In this document: positions 1 through 7,958 of the stretch, one piece after another
Layout of the letters: every line of letters starts with the position of its first letter
Position numbering within the stretch: the first letter of the stretch is position 1
Source: JADJLQ01 sp964405735
GTDB taxonomy: Bacteria > Bacteroidota > Bacteroidia > Chitinophagales > Saprospiraceae
Length of the DNA: 13,617 nucleotides
Assembly (NCBI GenBank): GCA_964405735.1
Contig: CAYOPD010000111.1
Location: forward strand, 1-13,617
Direction: 5' to 3'
Notes under the pieces: model-generated
Databases searched by the model: none
Seen by the model: only the letters and a program-made list of their open reading frames with translations
What the model was told of the DNA's origin: nothing
Position numbers and translations under genes: made by a program

Positions 1-3000
1 CTCAGGGCCTGCAACAATCCTTCGGGCATCAGGGATCCCGCCGCCGTCTCCCTCGACTGGATATCCGATTTATTGATCACCAGTTGATCCTGGCCGATGA
101 CCCTCATGGTCAGTTGCCGGTCGTTTTCGGCTATTACATTGCCGCTATAAGTGCGCCCGTCCTGGCTGGTGATGACCACCATGCGATAGTCGTCCTGGAC
201 CTCTGCGCTGGGTTCGATCAGATTGCTGAGGAGATAATTGAGATTGGTCCGGTTGGAACCGGTGAGATCGGGGCCCAGGATACCGCCTTCGCCGTATAAT
301 TTATGGCAGGCCCCGCAGGTACGCTGGAACAACTGCTTGCCGTTTTTCAGATCGGCCGAGGCCAGGGACTGATCCCCGAGTAAATGCTGATAGCGCTTAT
401 AAGCCAGAGCTGCATTACCGGAAAGTTGATCAATAGGACCCCATACCTCTACAAAACCATTGCCGACAACCCGGCGCAACTGGCGTGCCACGTAAGCCGG
501 AACCTCATTTTTTTTGATCCTTCCCGTTTTAATCGCCTGGGTAAGCAGGCGTCCGTATATTGAGCGTGAGGACAGGGTCTGAAGGGCCTCGGCTTTTTCC
601 GGCGTGGTATAATGGTGAAATTCATCGATTAAAAATTTTCCAAGGGGCTCGTGATCAAAAGCAGCGATGGCACGAATGGCCTCTACCCGTAATGAAGGTT
701 CAGAAAGCAGGATTGACAATAGCGGTAATAATTCCTTGTTTTGCCTGGCTGACAAGCTTTTAATCGCATCGAGCCGGGATTCAACGGCTGAAGACGGGTC
801 TTTCAGGGTGAGCAAGAACTTTTTTGCTGCTTCCGTATTGCCAAATAATTGGGCGATTTCCTGTGCCTTTGCTCCATAGGTTTGATCTGATTTCAGCCCG
901 GCATACACGGCTTCCCAGTTGGCAGGCGCGACGGCATCCGACCTTCCTTCCAGACCAGCCAGGATTCCATCGAGCATCGCCACCAAGGTTTTAGGTTTCT
1001 TTCCAAGTTCGGCGACCAGTAAGCTCAAGGCATTCGCGTCCACCAGTCGTCGTGCAGTGAACCCGGCGATCAGGGGCAGTTTACCTGTTGAAGCCATTTT
1101 AATGGCCCTTTCCGGGGATTGCGCCACCAGTCCCTCCATTCCATACCAGATCATTTTAGGGATATTGTGATCTTCCTCGTCCCTGTCCTGCGAAATCAAA
1201 GCCTCGGCCAAACGCCACCGGGTTTCGGTATCCACCCTTTGCAAGGCGGCGGACAGATAAAGCCTGACCACGGGAGAGGGATCTTTTTTAGCCATCCTGA
1301 TCATTCGGTCGAGGGCTTGAGCCGGGGCATTCTGGTCTTCACAGAGCATCTGGACCGCCCAGGCCCGGACATATTCGTCCTTATCCGAAAGGGATTTTAT
1401 CAAATCTTCCGGCGTCAGATTATTGGTGAGATGCAGGGTCCACATGACCCTGAGGCGATGATCCGGGTTTTTAGTTTCCTTAAATAACTTATTGAGCTGA
1501 ATGAGCGAGGAGGGACTCAGCGGTCCTTTGCTGGCCCGGTATTGAAGAATGACCCTCGCCCGCCGGGCATGCCAGTCGCTGGCATTCGATTGCAAGGCAA
1601 CCAATTGTTCATCCGTCATCTTTTTAAGATCCGCGTACCGGCCCTCCCAGTTTTCAGCCAGGGATTTTTCCGGGCTGATCCGGTAAATCCTGCCGGTTTC
1701 TTTATTGAGCACTTCCTTGCCGCAAATGTCGGCATCGTGCCAGTCCAGGACATACATATCTCCGGCAGGGCCGATTTCCATACTGAACCCGATCCATTGT
1801 GCATTGTTGGCCATCAAAAAATCCTCCCCGTGCCGGGCTACAAAACCCGAACCTTTGTTTTCCAGTACATCAGACAAGACCGCATGTTCATGGATATTCG
1901 CCATAAACAATCGCCCCTGGTGAATGGGTGGGAAGGCATCAGACTGGTAAATCCTCGCGCCTCCGTGAGCGGACCGGTGCCGGTGATCCACAATGGTGGT
2001 GATGTCGCTGTATACATAGGGATTAAAATGCTGGCCTCCCTGACGGTGATATATTCCTCCGGGTATGACATGAAATAAATGAGGAATCACACAGGCAGTG
2101 ATAAACAACTGGCCCTTGCGGTCATAGTCTATGCCCCAGGGATTGCTGAAACCATGGGCTACGGTTTCAAACCTTTTTTTGAGGGGATGGTAACGCCAGA
2201 CTCCTCCGTTGATATCAACCCCCTCAGCTTCCAACAGGTCTTCCGGGAAAGGTTCTTTGTGTCTGTAGATTTTTCCTTTGCCAACCGGTTTCCGGATCTT
2301 GGATGGGGTGGCAAATCCTTCCAACCCATACAACCAACCATCCGGCCCCCAGTGAAAACTATTGATCGTTTCATGCCGGTCGCGGATGCCCCAACCGGTA
2401 AGCAAAACTTCAATGTCCTCCTGTTCACCGGCATCATCCTGGTTTGTATCCGGCACAAAAAGCAGGTTGGGGGGAGTGCCTAAAAACAAGCCGTCAAAAC
2501 CAACGGCTATGGCGGAAGGAAAAGGAAGGCCTTCCAGGAATATTTTGCGGTTATCTGCCACGCCATCACGATCGGTATCCTCAAGGATGACAATACGGCT
2601 GTCCCCGGAATTGGAAAAGCCACTGCCCCTGGATTCATAATCGCGGTTTTCCGCCACCCACAACCGACCGCGGTCATCCCAACAAAATGCGATGGGCTGG
2701 GTGACCATAGGTTCTCCGGCCCAGGCATTGGCTTTAAAACCTTCCACCAGGGTCATTTCCGCCACGGCCTCTTCCGGGTTGAGAAATTTTGCAGAACGGG
2801 CTTCCTCCTGGGCGATGTTCCATAACGAAGCCGTGGAATACATTGAATTGCTGCCGATGTAATCGTCCCATAATGCATTCATGGTTACATCGTTCAATTC
2901 ACCGGTATAGGCCACGATCTGGTGGCGTATGATTTCAGTTTCACCCGACTTGATCTTCCAGTCCCCCATGCGCGCGCGCACCGGGCCTATGCCCAATTGG

Positions 3001-3857
3001 CCATCCACCCGCCAGGGCTGGGGAAAACCGCCATTCTCGGGATGGTCAAAGATGGCGACATGGGCCAGGTCGTCCCTGCCTTCCACTTGCATGCCGACAT
3101 CGACCCACATGGCGCGTTGGCCTTCGGCTTTTTCATTTCGTTGACGGGCGGCGTTGATGGCCTGTCCTTTAATTCCCTCTTTCCAGGGCATGCGTAAAAA
3201 CAAACCGCCATAGTCATATTCGCCAATGGTGATATCGGTGATCGCCTTGCCCTGCCATTCCAGGCTGAGTAAAAATTTTCCATCTTTCTCCTTCATGATC
3301 CATATCTGGGTTTCCCGGAGGATAGGCTTGCCACTTGCATCGAGCATATCGTATAGGGTTTGCCAGGAAACTTCGGGGCCTTCTGCAGTTATGATATCAA
3401 AAGACACCCGCTTCCAGTAGTCTCCGTCGGGATGGTGGAAAAAATCCCGGCCGATCCCCTCCGCCATTTTGGGAAATTTATCTTTTTGGTAAAAGTATTT
3501 GCGGACAGTATCCATGGGGAGGCCTTTGCCGTTGACCCGGGTAAAACCCCAATACAGTCCCGTCTGGTGTTTATGGTGGCCCGGGCTGTATTCAGTGAGC
3601 AGGCCTTTTCCATCGGGTGCGGCGATGGGATGGAGGTAGGGGCGGAAGTTGGGGAGGGCTTTTTGGGTGAGCAGTATTTCCTTTCCTCCTTTGCGATGTA
3701 CGGAAAGGGAGTTGGAATCTCCGGCTTTTGAGATCGATAATACTACCGGGCCTTCCTGTGCCGCTTCCTTTTTCTTTTGAGGACCGCAGGCGGCAAGGAG
3801 GACCAGAGTTAGACCAAGATATATCAAGGAGGTGGGGAGGGATGAATTCATTGTCAT
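1..3857 (-). CDS. DUF6807 / membrane-bound dehydrogenase-like / HEAT / c-type cytochrome lipoprotein (3' end outside window)
   Basis: The frame stays open from ATG at 3857 (or 3851, two codons later) to the left edge, 1285 codons without a stop; I read it throughout and found no frameshift. An N-terminal lipoprotein signal ends in a lipobox LAAC (Cys24), so the protein is probably membrane-anchored outside the cytoplasm. Domains: residues ~36-320 resemble DUF6807/PmoA (HHKHQ at 94-98, then GLYWGF); ~365-725 match the membrane-bound-dehydrogenase beta-propeller family TIGR02604 (GRLWVAENRDY near 400, HRSAHGG near 628, YVLDWHDAD near 703); ~750-1130 are HEAT-like helical repeats; ~1165 to the end is a PVC-type cytochrome domain with CGACH (Cys1181, Cys1184, His1185) and a likely distal Met1277 in SLMPEG. 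Similar proteins usually end soon after that motif, so perhaps 20-40 residues are missing. From the family, a redox role on sugars or similar compounds, with heme c passing electrons on, is inferred; the substrate cannot be read. The next gene to the right is divergent. Confidence 0.93.
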   Translation of the reverse strand, partial: MTMNSSLPTSLIYLGLTLVLLAACGPQKKKEAAQEGPVVLSISKAGDSNSLSVHRKGGKEILLTQKALPNFRPYLHPIAAPDGKGLLTEYSPGHHKHQTGLYWGFTRVNGKGLPMDTVRKYFYQKDKFPKMAEGIGRDFFHHPDGDYWKRVSFDIITAEGPEVSWQTLYDMLDASGKPILRETQIWIMKEKDGKFLLSLEWQGKAITDITIGEYDYGGLFLRMPWKEGIKGQAINAARQRNEKAEGQRAMWVDVGMQVEGRDDLAHVAIFDHPENGGFPQPWRVDGQLGIGPVRARMGDWKIKSGETEIIRHQIVAYTGELNDVTMNALWDDYIGSNSMYSTASLWNIAQEEARSAKFLNPEEAVAEMTLVEGFKANAWAGEPMVTQPIAFCWDDRGRLWVAENRDYESRGSGFSNSGDSRIVILEDTDRDGVADNRKIFLEGLPFPSAIAVGFDGLFLGTPPNLLFVPDTNQDDAGEQEDIEVLLTGWGIRDRHETINSFHWGPDGWLYGLEGFATPSKIRKPVGKGKIYRHKEPFPEDLLEAEGVDINGGVWRYHPLKKRFETVAHGFSNPWGIDYDRKGQLFITACVIPHLFHVIPGGIYHRQGGQHFNPYVYSDITTIVDHRHRSAHGGARIYQSDAFPPIHQGRLFMANIHEHAVLSDVLENKGSGFVARHGEDFLMANNAQWIGFSMEIGPAGDMYVLDWHDADICGKEVLNKETGRIYRISPEKSLAENWEGRYADLKKMTDEQLVALQSNASDWHARRARVILQYRASKGPLSPSSLIQLNKLFKETKNPDHRLRVMWTLHLTNNLTPEDLIKSLSDKDEYVRAWAVQMLCEDQNAPAQALDRMIRMAKKDPSPVVRLYLSAALQRVDTETRWRLAEALISQDRDEEDHNIPKMIWYGMEGLVAQSPERAIKMASTGKLPLIAGFTARRLVDANALSLLVAELGKKPKTLVAMLDGILAGLEGRSDAVAPANWEAVYAGLKSDQTYGAKAQEIAQLFGNTEAAKKFLLTLKDPSSAVESRLDAIKSLSARQNKELLPLLSILLSEPSLRVEAIRAIAAFDHEPLGKFLIDEFHHYTTPEKAEALQTLSSRSIYGRLLTQAIKTGRIKKNEVPAYVARQLRRVVGNGFVEVWGPIDQLSGNAALAYKRYQHLLGDQSLASADLKNGKQLFQRTCGACHKLYGEGGILGPDLTGSNRTNLNYLLSNLIEPSAEVQDDYRMVVITSQDGRTYSGNVIAENDRQLTMRVIGQDQLVINKSDIQSRETAAGSLMPEGLLQAL

Positions 3858-3925
3858 AAAATTGGTGGGGACTATGGTGGAACAAGTTAAGATTATTTGG
3901 GTTTTTCTTATGTGGGGGGAGATGG

Positions 3926-4184
3926 TTCGCACGGGGTGGCTTCGCACGGAGCACTCCGAGAGCACGGAGGTGGTATGGATTCCCACTAAAACACGGTCGA
4001 ACCACAAAGATTAAGTTGTCCCTCGCCTTGCTGTGTCGTTGCGGAACCTCGTTGCGGGCAACGTCTACAAAGATTCCCACAAAGACACGACGAACCACAA
4101 AGATTAAGCATTTCCGACTTTGGGTTCTAATTTTTCTTTGAGTCCTTCGCTTCGCTGTGTCGTGGTGGAACCTCGTTGTGGGCA
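3926..4184. repeat. Intergenic mosaic of short imperfect direct repeats
   Basis: The 413-bp divergent spacer (3858-4270) holds no convincing gene. It contains an alternating A-B-A-B repeat. Unit A lies at 3978-4015 and 4072-4108; both copies start gattcccac and end cgaaccacaaagattaag, with small differences between. Unit B lies at 4018-4060 and 4142-4184, 43 bp each, sharing gctgtgtcgt and ggaacctcgttg. A third element, ttcgcacgg, occurs at 3926-3934 and 3941-3949 and begins a longer unit described separately. Repeats with cacaaagatt cores are common between genes in Bacteroidota genomes; their function is unknown to me. Open frames across this stretch on the minus strand look like translated repeat. 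Confidence 0.8.
3941..3968 (+). repeat. Dispersed 28-bp repeat, copy 1 (intergenic)
   Basis: The unit starts ttcgcacggagc and ends agagcacgga, with six bases between. By my count it matches the copy at 4908-4935 at 25 of 28 positions. It sits in the divergent spacer just before the A/B repeat mosaic. Confidence 0.7.
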
Positions 4185-4226
4185 CACAGTACAGTGACTT
4201 CGGAAGAAGCTAATTCAATGTATCCG

Positions 4227-4234
4227 TAACTTTG
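4227..4234 (+). promoter_or_regulatory. Bacteroidota-type promoter -7 element for the methyltransferase gene
   Basis: The sequence taactttg fits the Bacteroidota -7 consensus TAnnTTTG exactly and lies 36 bases before the ATG at 4271, giving a predicted leader of about 30 nt. No clear -33 TTTG element is seen at the usual distance; ttcg at 4199-4202 is slightly too far away. The element may also serve the downstream Hyf-like operon, because no other good promoter is visible before 5016. Confidence 0.5.
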
Positions 4235-4270
4235 TCTAAGAATTAAAAAAAACGGGGCCATTTTAAATCC

Positions 4271-4942
4271 ATGGAACCAAAGACCATGTCCCACCTGGAA
4301 GAAATTAAACCCATACAAAAATATTTCGCGTCCGACAGCGACTTTAACCGCCTGTTCCCTTCTTCCATGCAGATCCTGGCCATCAAACACTGGACTCCTG
4401 TGGTCGTCGCACGCAAAGCCGCCGGTTTTTTGACGAATAATAAACCGGTCCGGGTACTGGACATTGGCAGCGGCATTGGCAAGTTTTGTTTGACCGCTGC
4501 TTATTATTATCCCCAGGCGCTGTTTATTGGCGTAGAACAAAGAGATGACCTGGTGGCTTATGCCGAAGAAGCAAAACAAGTCCTGAAACTGGAAAATGCC
4601 TCTTTTATCCACGGAAATTTCATGGACCTTGACTTGAGGCAATACGACCATTTTTATTTTTACAATTCCTTTTATGAAAACCTGTTTGGCAAGGACAAAA
4701 TTGACGACCGCGTCTCCTTCTCCAGTCAACTCTATAATCAATACAACCGCAGCCTAAACCAGCAACTGGAAGGCATGCCCCAGGGGACGCGGCTTGGGGC
4801 CTTTCACAGCCTGGAGTATGAAGCGCCGAAAGGGTACCGGATCGTCAATTCGGAGTTTGAGGGACGGTTGCTGTATTTTATTAAGCAGGGAAGTATACCC
4901 GGAGTGTTTCGCACGGAGCTCGCAGAGAGCACGGAACGATAG
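4271..4942 (+). CDS. Class I SAM-dependent methyltransferase, substrate unknown
   Basis: The 223-residue protein has a Rossmann methyltransferase core: motif I VLDIGSGIGKF at 62-72, the acidic ribose-binding residue after strand 2 (Glu89 in GVEQR), HGNFMDLD at 114-121 as the likely adenine-contacting region, and FYFYNSFYENL at 128-138 as the motif IV region. There is no signal peptide or membrane segment, so it should be cytoplasmic. The pattern is not that of RsmG or another named rRNA or tRNA enzyme I know, so I give no substrate; the loose likeness to DOT1-type folds is weak. Start choice: ATG 4271, with a second in-frame ATG at 4286 (MSHLEE) also possible. The last eleven residues (213-223) are encoded by a dispersed repeat and are probably a dispensable extension. 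It lies 73 bp before the Hyf-like operon on the same strand and may be cotranscribed, but a shared function is not shown. Confidence 0.85.
   Translation: MEPKTMSHLEEIKPIQKYFASDSDFNRLFPSSMQILAIKHWTPVVVARKAAGFLTNNKPVRVLDIGSGIGKFCLTAAYYYPQALFIGVEQRDDLVAYAEEAKQVLKLENASFIHGNFMDLDLRQYDHFYFYNSFYENLFGKDKIDDRVSFSSQLYNQYNRSLNQQLEGMPQGTRLGAFHSLEYEAPKGYRIVNSEFEGRLLYFIKQGSIPGVFRTELAESTER
4908..4935 (+). repeat. Dispersed 28-bp repeat, copy 2 (inside the 3' end of the methyltransferase gene)
   Basis: This copy starts ttcgcacggagc and ends agagcacgga, matching 3941-3968 at 25 of 28 positions. It encodes residues 213-222 of the methyltransferase and stops seven bases before the end of that gene, so the repeat supplies almost the whole C-terminal tail. 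Confidence 0.7.
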
Positions 4943-5015
4943 CTTGATGATTATACATTACTGATCCTTTTTTATTATTCCAGGCTACTTAACGACTATT
5001 TTTTAAATTTATAGC

Positions 5016-7043
5016 ATGAACCCAATAGGTGTGTTCATGCTACTTATAGGTATAGCCATCGTGTTTATTCCTTTTGTAACGGTGGAACGTAAAGGAATAC
5101 TTACCCTGGCAACGGTGATTGGAATAAGTATTGTCAGCAGCATTCCCGCCTTACTTAGTCTGACCGGTAATCCCTTTGAATATTCATTCCAGGGCTCTCT
5201 GAGCACAGGGAGGATCCCGGTCCGCATCGATGCCTTATCTGGCTGGTTTATCCTGGTCCTCAATTTTACTTTTATCACGGGCGCCTGGTATGGCTTACAG
5301 TACATGAAAGCCTACCGCCAACAAAGGGAAATGTTATCCCTTCATGCTGTCAGTTATATCCTGGTATTCGCCGGTCTGATCACCATATGTTCAGTACAGA
5401 ATTCGATTGTTTTCCTGATTGCCTGGGAACTCATGGCACTTTCTTCCTTCTTTCTGATCATTTTTGAACGCCATCGGGCGGAAGTCATTAAGGCCGGAAT
5501 CAACTACCTGATTCAGTCCCATGTCTGCATCATCTTTATGACCATGGGTTTTATATGGGTTGCGATGAATGAGAATTCGTACGATTTCCATGCCATTGCC
5601 CAATTCACCGCAAATCGATCGTCCTCCGTGGGCCTTGCCTTGTTTTTAAGTTTTTTCTGTGGCTTTGCCATTAAAGCGGGCTTTGTGCCCTTTCATACCT
5701 GGCTGCCCTATGCGCATCCGGCCGCACCGGCCCATGTATCCGGGGTCATGTCCGGCGTGATCATCAAAATTGGCATATATGGGATGCTTCGCATGCTTTT
5801 ACTGATCAGGACCGATTTCCTGGTCCTTGGATACCTCATACTTTTTTTATCGGTAATATCCGGGGTATACGGGGTGATGTTGGCGATCATCCAGCATAAC
5901 CTGAAAAAATTACTGGCCTATCACAGCATTGAGAATATCGGAATTATCGGAATGGCCATCGGGCTTGGCTGCATTGGTATTGGAAAGGGAAACAACATGT
6001 TGATCGTATTGGGTTTTTCCGGGGCCTTGCTGCATACCCTGAACCATTCGCTTTTTAAGTCTCTTTTATTTTATGCTGCCGGCAATGTGTACCAGGCTAC
6101 CCATACCATGGATATTGAAAAGTTGGGCGGACTGGTGAAAAAAATGCCTCATACGACCTTGGTCTTCCTGGTGGCATCCCTTGCCATCTGCGGGCTTCCT
6201 CCATTTAATGGTTTCGTTTCGGAATTCCTGATTTATACCGGTATGTTTCGCGGTTTGCCGGGATCCGACTTCGCACTCCTCTCCCTGCTGGTCTGGGGAT
6301 TTTTCGGATTGGCGCTGATTGGCGGATTGGCGGTGTTTTGTTTTACGAAAGCGGTGGGCACCGTTTTCCTGGGATCACCCAGGCACCATTTTGCCTATGC
6401 TACGGGGGAAGCCGGTCAGGCTAAACTAGTACCGATGTATGTCATTGTGGCATTGTTGTTAGGCATAGGCTTGTTTCCAGGTTTTTTTGTCTCTTTGCTT
6501 TCAAAACCGGTTGAACTTTTCAACCTTCATACATCAGGGAATGGCCTTCCCGGGATCTTTCCAATAGTTGAAACCCTGACCGGCGTTGGATGGGGCGCAG
6601 CGTTTTTTTTGGTCTTGACCGGCCTGATTTTCTGGTTGCGTACCCGATTTGTGATAAATAGAATACAAATCTATAACCAGACCTGGGCTTGCGGTTATGA
6701 AGGCGATATGGGCAAGATGCAATATACCGCCAGCTCGTTTGTAAGGGCCTATCGCAAATTGATGGAACCCGTTTTATCCATTAAAAAGAAAAAAAAGGAA
6801 ATCACCGGAATCTTTCCGGTCACCGCAGGGCAGGAAACCCATCCTCAGGATAAGATCGAAGAATGGTTTATTGATTTGCCGGTACAAGGGCTCAAAAAAT
6901 TTTTTAACCGGTTTATCTTTTTGCAAAACGGGAAACTTCAGTTTTATATCCTTTACGGCGTGGTCTTTATAACTGTGGTATTGGTATTGCCCCTGGTCAT
7001 TGATTATATCAGCGCATTGATTCAATTCCTGAATTCGATTTAG
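5016..7043 (+). CDS. hyfB: HyfB-like proton-channel subunit of a hydrogenase-4-like complex
   Basis: The 675-residue integral membrane protein belongs to the NuoL/MrpA antiporter-like family (PF00361), HyfB branch. Key channel residues are present: Glu138 in AWELM, Lys220 in AIKAGF, the PFHTWLPYAH stretch with His227 and His234, Lys251, and NLKKLLAYHSIENIG at 295-309. The HyfB-type tail is clear: WACGYEG followed by MQYTASSF, then a hydrophilic stretch with five lysines near 590-594, LQNGKLQFYILYG and a last membrane helix. In homologues such subunits move H+ (or Na+) in response to redox chemistry in the peripheral arm. ATG 5016 is chosen because a membrane helix starts at once; no Shine-Dalgarno sequence is seen. 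It is the first gene of the operon, and the next ATG follows after 2 bp. A frameshift-like signal at 6791-6820 is reported separately. Confidence 0.93.
   Translation: MNPIGVFMLLIGIAIVFIPFVTVERKGILTLATVIGISIVSSIPALLSLTGNPFEYSFQGSLSTGRIPVRIDALSGWFILVLNFTFITGAWYGLQYMKAYRQQREMLSLHAVSYILVFAGLITICSVQNSIVFLIAWELMALSSFFLIIFERHRAEVIKAGINYLIQSHVCIIFMTMGFIWVAMNENSYDFHAIAQFTANRSSSVGLALFLSFFCGFAIKAGFVPFHTWLPYAHPAAPAHVSGVMSGVIIKIGIYGMLRMLLLIRTDFLVLGYLILFLSVISGVYGVMLAIIQHNLKKLLAYHSIENIGIIGMAIGLGCIGIGKGNNMLIVLGFSGALLHTLNHSLFKSLLFYAAGNVYQATHTMDIEKLGGLVKKMPHTTLVFLVASLAICGLPPFNGFVSEFLIYTGMFRGLPGSDFALLSLLVWGFFGLALIGGLAVFCFTKAVGTVFLGSPRHHFAYATGEAGQAKLVPMYVIVALLLGIGLFPGFFVSLLSKPVELFNLHTSGNGLPGIFPIVETLTGVGWGAAFFLVLTGLIFWLRTRFVINRIQIYNQTWACGYEGDMGKMQYTASSFVRAYRKLMEPVLSIKKKKKEITGIFPVTAGQETHPQDKIEEWFIDLPVQGLKKFFNRFIFLQNGKLQFYILYGVVFITVVLVLPLVIDYISALIQFLNSI
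6791..6820 (+). other. Possible -1 programmed frameshift signal in the HyfB-like gene
   Basis: A slippery heptamer A AAA AAG lies at 6791-6797 in the correct reading phase. After a 6-nt spacer comes a perfect inverted repeat, accggaa (6804-6810) and ttccggt (6814-6820), with a 3-nt loop. Slippery site, spacer length and hairpin match the general layout of bacterial -1 frameshift sites such as dnaX. A -1 shift would add 18 codons and stop at TAA 6851-6853. The stem is short and chance occurrence is quite possible. Confidence 0.25.
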
Positions 7044-7045
7044 TC

Positions 7046-7951
7046 ATGATCAGTTTTATTTTAATTATTTTGATGAGTTTGGTTTTTACCGGTATCATTA
7101 TCCGGACTAAAAGCATCACTTCTGGCAGGAAAGGGCCTGGCGTTTTCCAGCCCCTGAAAGACCTCGTCCGTTTGTTCAAAAAGGGATCCGTATACAGTCA
7201 AACGACCAGTTTTATTTTCCAGCTTGCACCCAGTGTCTACCTGGCTTCCATTCTCATGGCGGTCCTGGTCATTCCGCTGGGACGGTACAAGGGCATTCTG
7301 TCTTTTGAAGGAGATTTTGTTTTCTTCGCATATGTGCTGGGCGCAGGCAAATTTTTTTCCATCATTTCAGCCATGGACACCGGAAGCAGTTTTGAGGGAA
7401 TGGGCGCCAGCCGGGAAGCCCTGTTTTCTATGTATGCAGAGCCCGCTTTTTTCCTGCTGCTTGGATCTTTTGCCCTGCTCACCGGACATACCTCCTTTCA
7501 ACAAATTTTTTATTCCCTGCATTTCGGATCCTCCGTTTCTTATGTACTGATGGTGCTTGCCACCTATGTCCTGGTCATGATCGCGCTGATTGAAAACAGC
7601 CGGATGCCCATAGACGACCCTAAAACCCATCTTGAGTTGACGATGGTCCATGAAGTGATGGTGCTGGACAACAGCGGATTTGACCTGGGAATGATTTTAT
7701 ATGGAACCCAGTTGAAACTGGCCATGTATGGCGGGCTGATCGCCAACTTGTTTATGGGAGACTTTCCACTATACCTTACTGTTCCCATTTTTTTCGCGCT
7801 TCAGGTCGCTTTTGCCATGACGGTTGGAATCATTGAATCCTTCATGGCCCGGTTCCGCATGAATCACAATGCGCAATATATTCTTACCCTGTCTTCAGTC
7901 TCGCTGTTGATTCTGCTGGGCGTTTTGCTGATTTTAGGACAATTCAATTAA
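7046..7951 (+). CDS. hyfC: HyfC/NuoH-like membrane subunit of the hydrogenase-4-like complex
   Basis: The 301-residue protein has about eight membrane helices and is homologous to HyfC, HycD and NuoH (respiratory chain NADH dehydrogenase subunit 1 family), which join the membrane arm to the peripheral arm. Family marks are QPLKDLVRLFKKGSVYS at 35-51, GSSFEGMGASRE at 113-124, and the acidic loop at 183-203, beginning ENSRMPIDDP and ending ELTMVHE. The charged loop residues that shape the coupling funnel in complex I relatives therefore look conserved, in contrast to the degenerate metal sites of the peripheral subunits. Length is usual for the family. It starts 2 bp after the HyfB-like gene and ends 7 bp before the next, so translational coupling is likely. 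Confidence 0.93.
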   Translation: MISFILIILMSLVFTGIIIRTKSITSGRKGPGVFQPLKDLVRLFKKGSVYSQTTSFIFQLAPSVYLASILMAVLVIPLGRYKGILSFEGDFVFFAYVLGAGKFFSIISAMDTGSSFEGMGASREALFSMYAEPAFFLLLGSFALLTGHTSFQQIFYSLHFGSSVSYVLMVLATYVLVMIALIENSRMPIDDPKTHLELTMVHEVMVLDNSGFDLGMILYGTQLKLAMYGGLIANLFMGDFPLYLTVPIFFALQVAFAMTVGIIESFMARFRMNHNAQYILTLSSVSLLILLGVLLILGQFN

Positions 7952-7958
7952 AACATTC

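Noticed and set aside
1..3857. Several small plus-strand genes opposite the lipoprotein
   Set aside because: The minus strand is open for 1285 codons with consistent family motifs from end to end, so the plus-strand frames are shadows.
3926..4184. A CRISPR array
   Set aside because: There are only two copies of each unit, copies are diverged, spacing is uneven and no cas genes are present.
3592..4185. A 197-residue minus-strand open frame spanning the divergent spacer
   Set aside because: It overlaps the start of the lipoprotein gene in another frame and consists mostly of translated repeat units; it has no domain or plausible composition.
4127..4741. A 204-residue minus-strand open frame
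   Set aside because: It is antisense to the methyltransferase core motifs, and its C-terminus is translated repeat.
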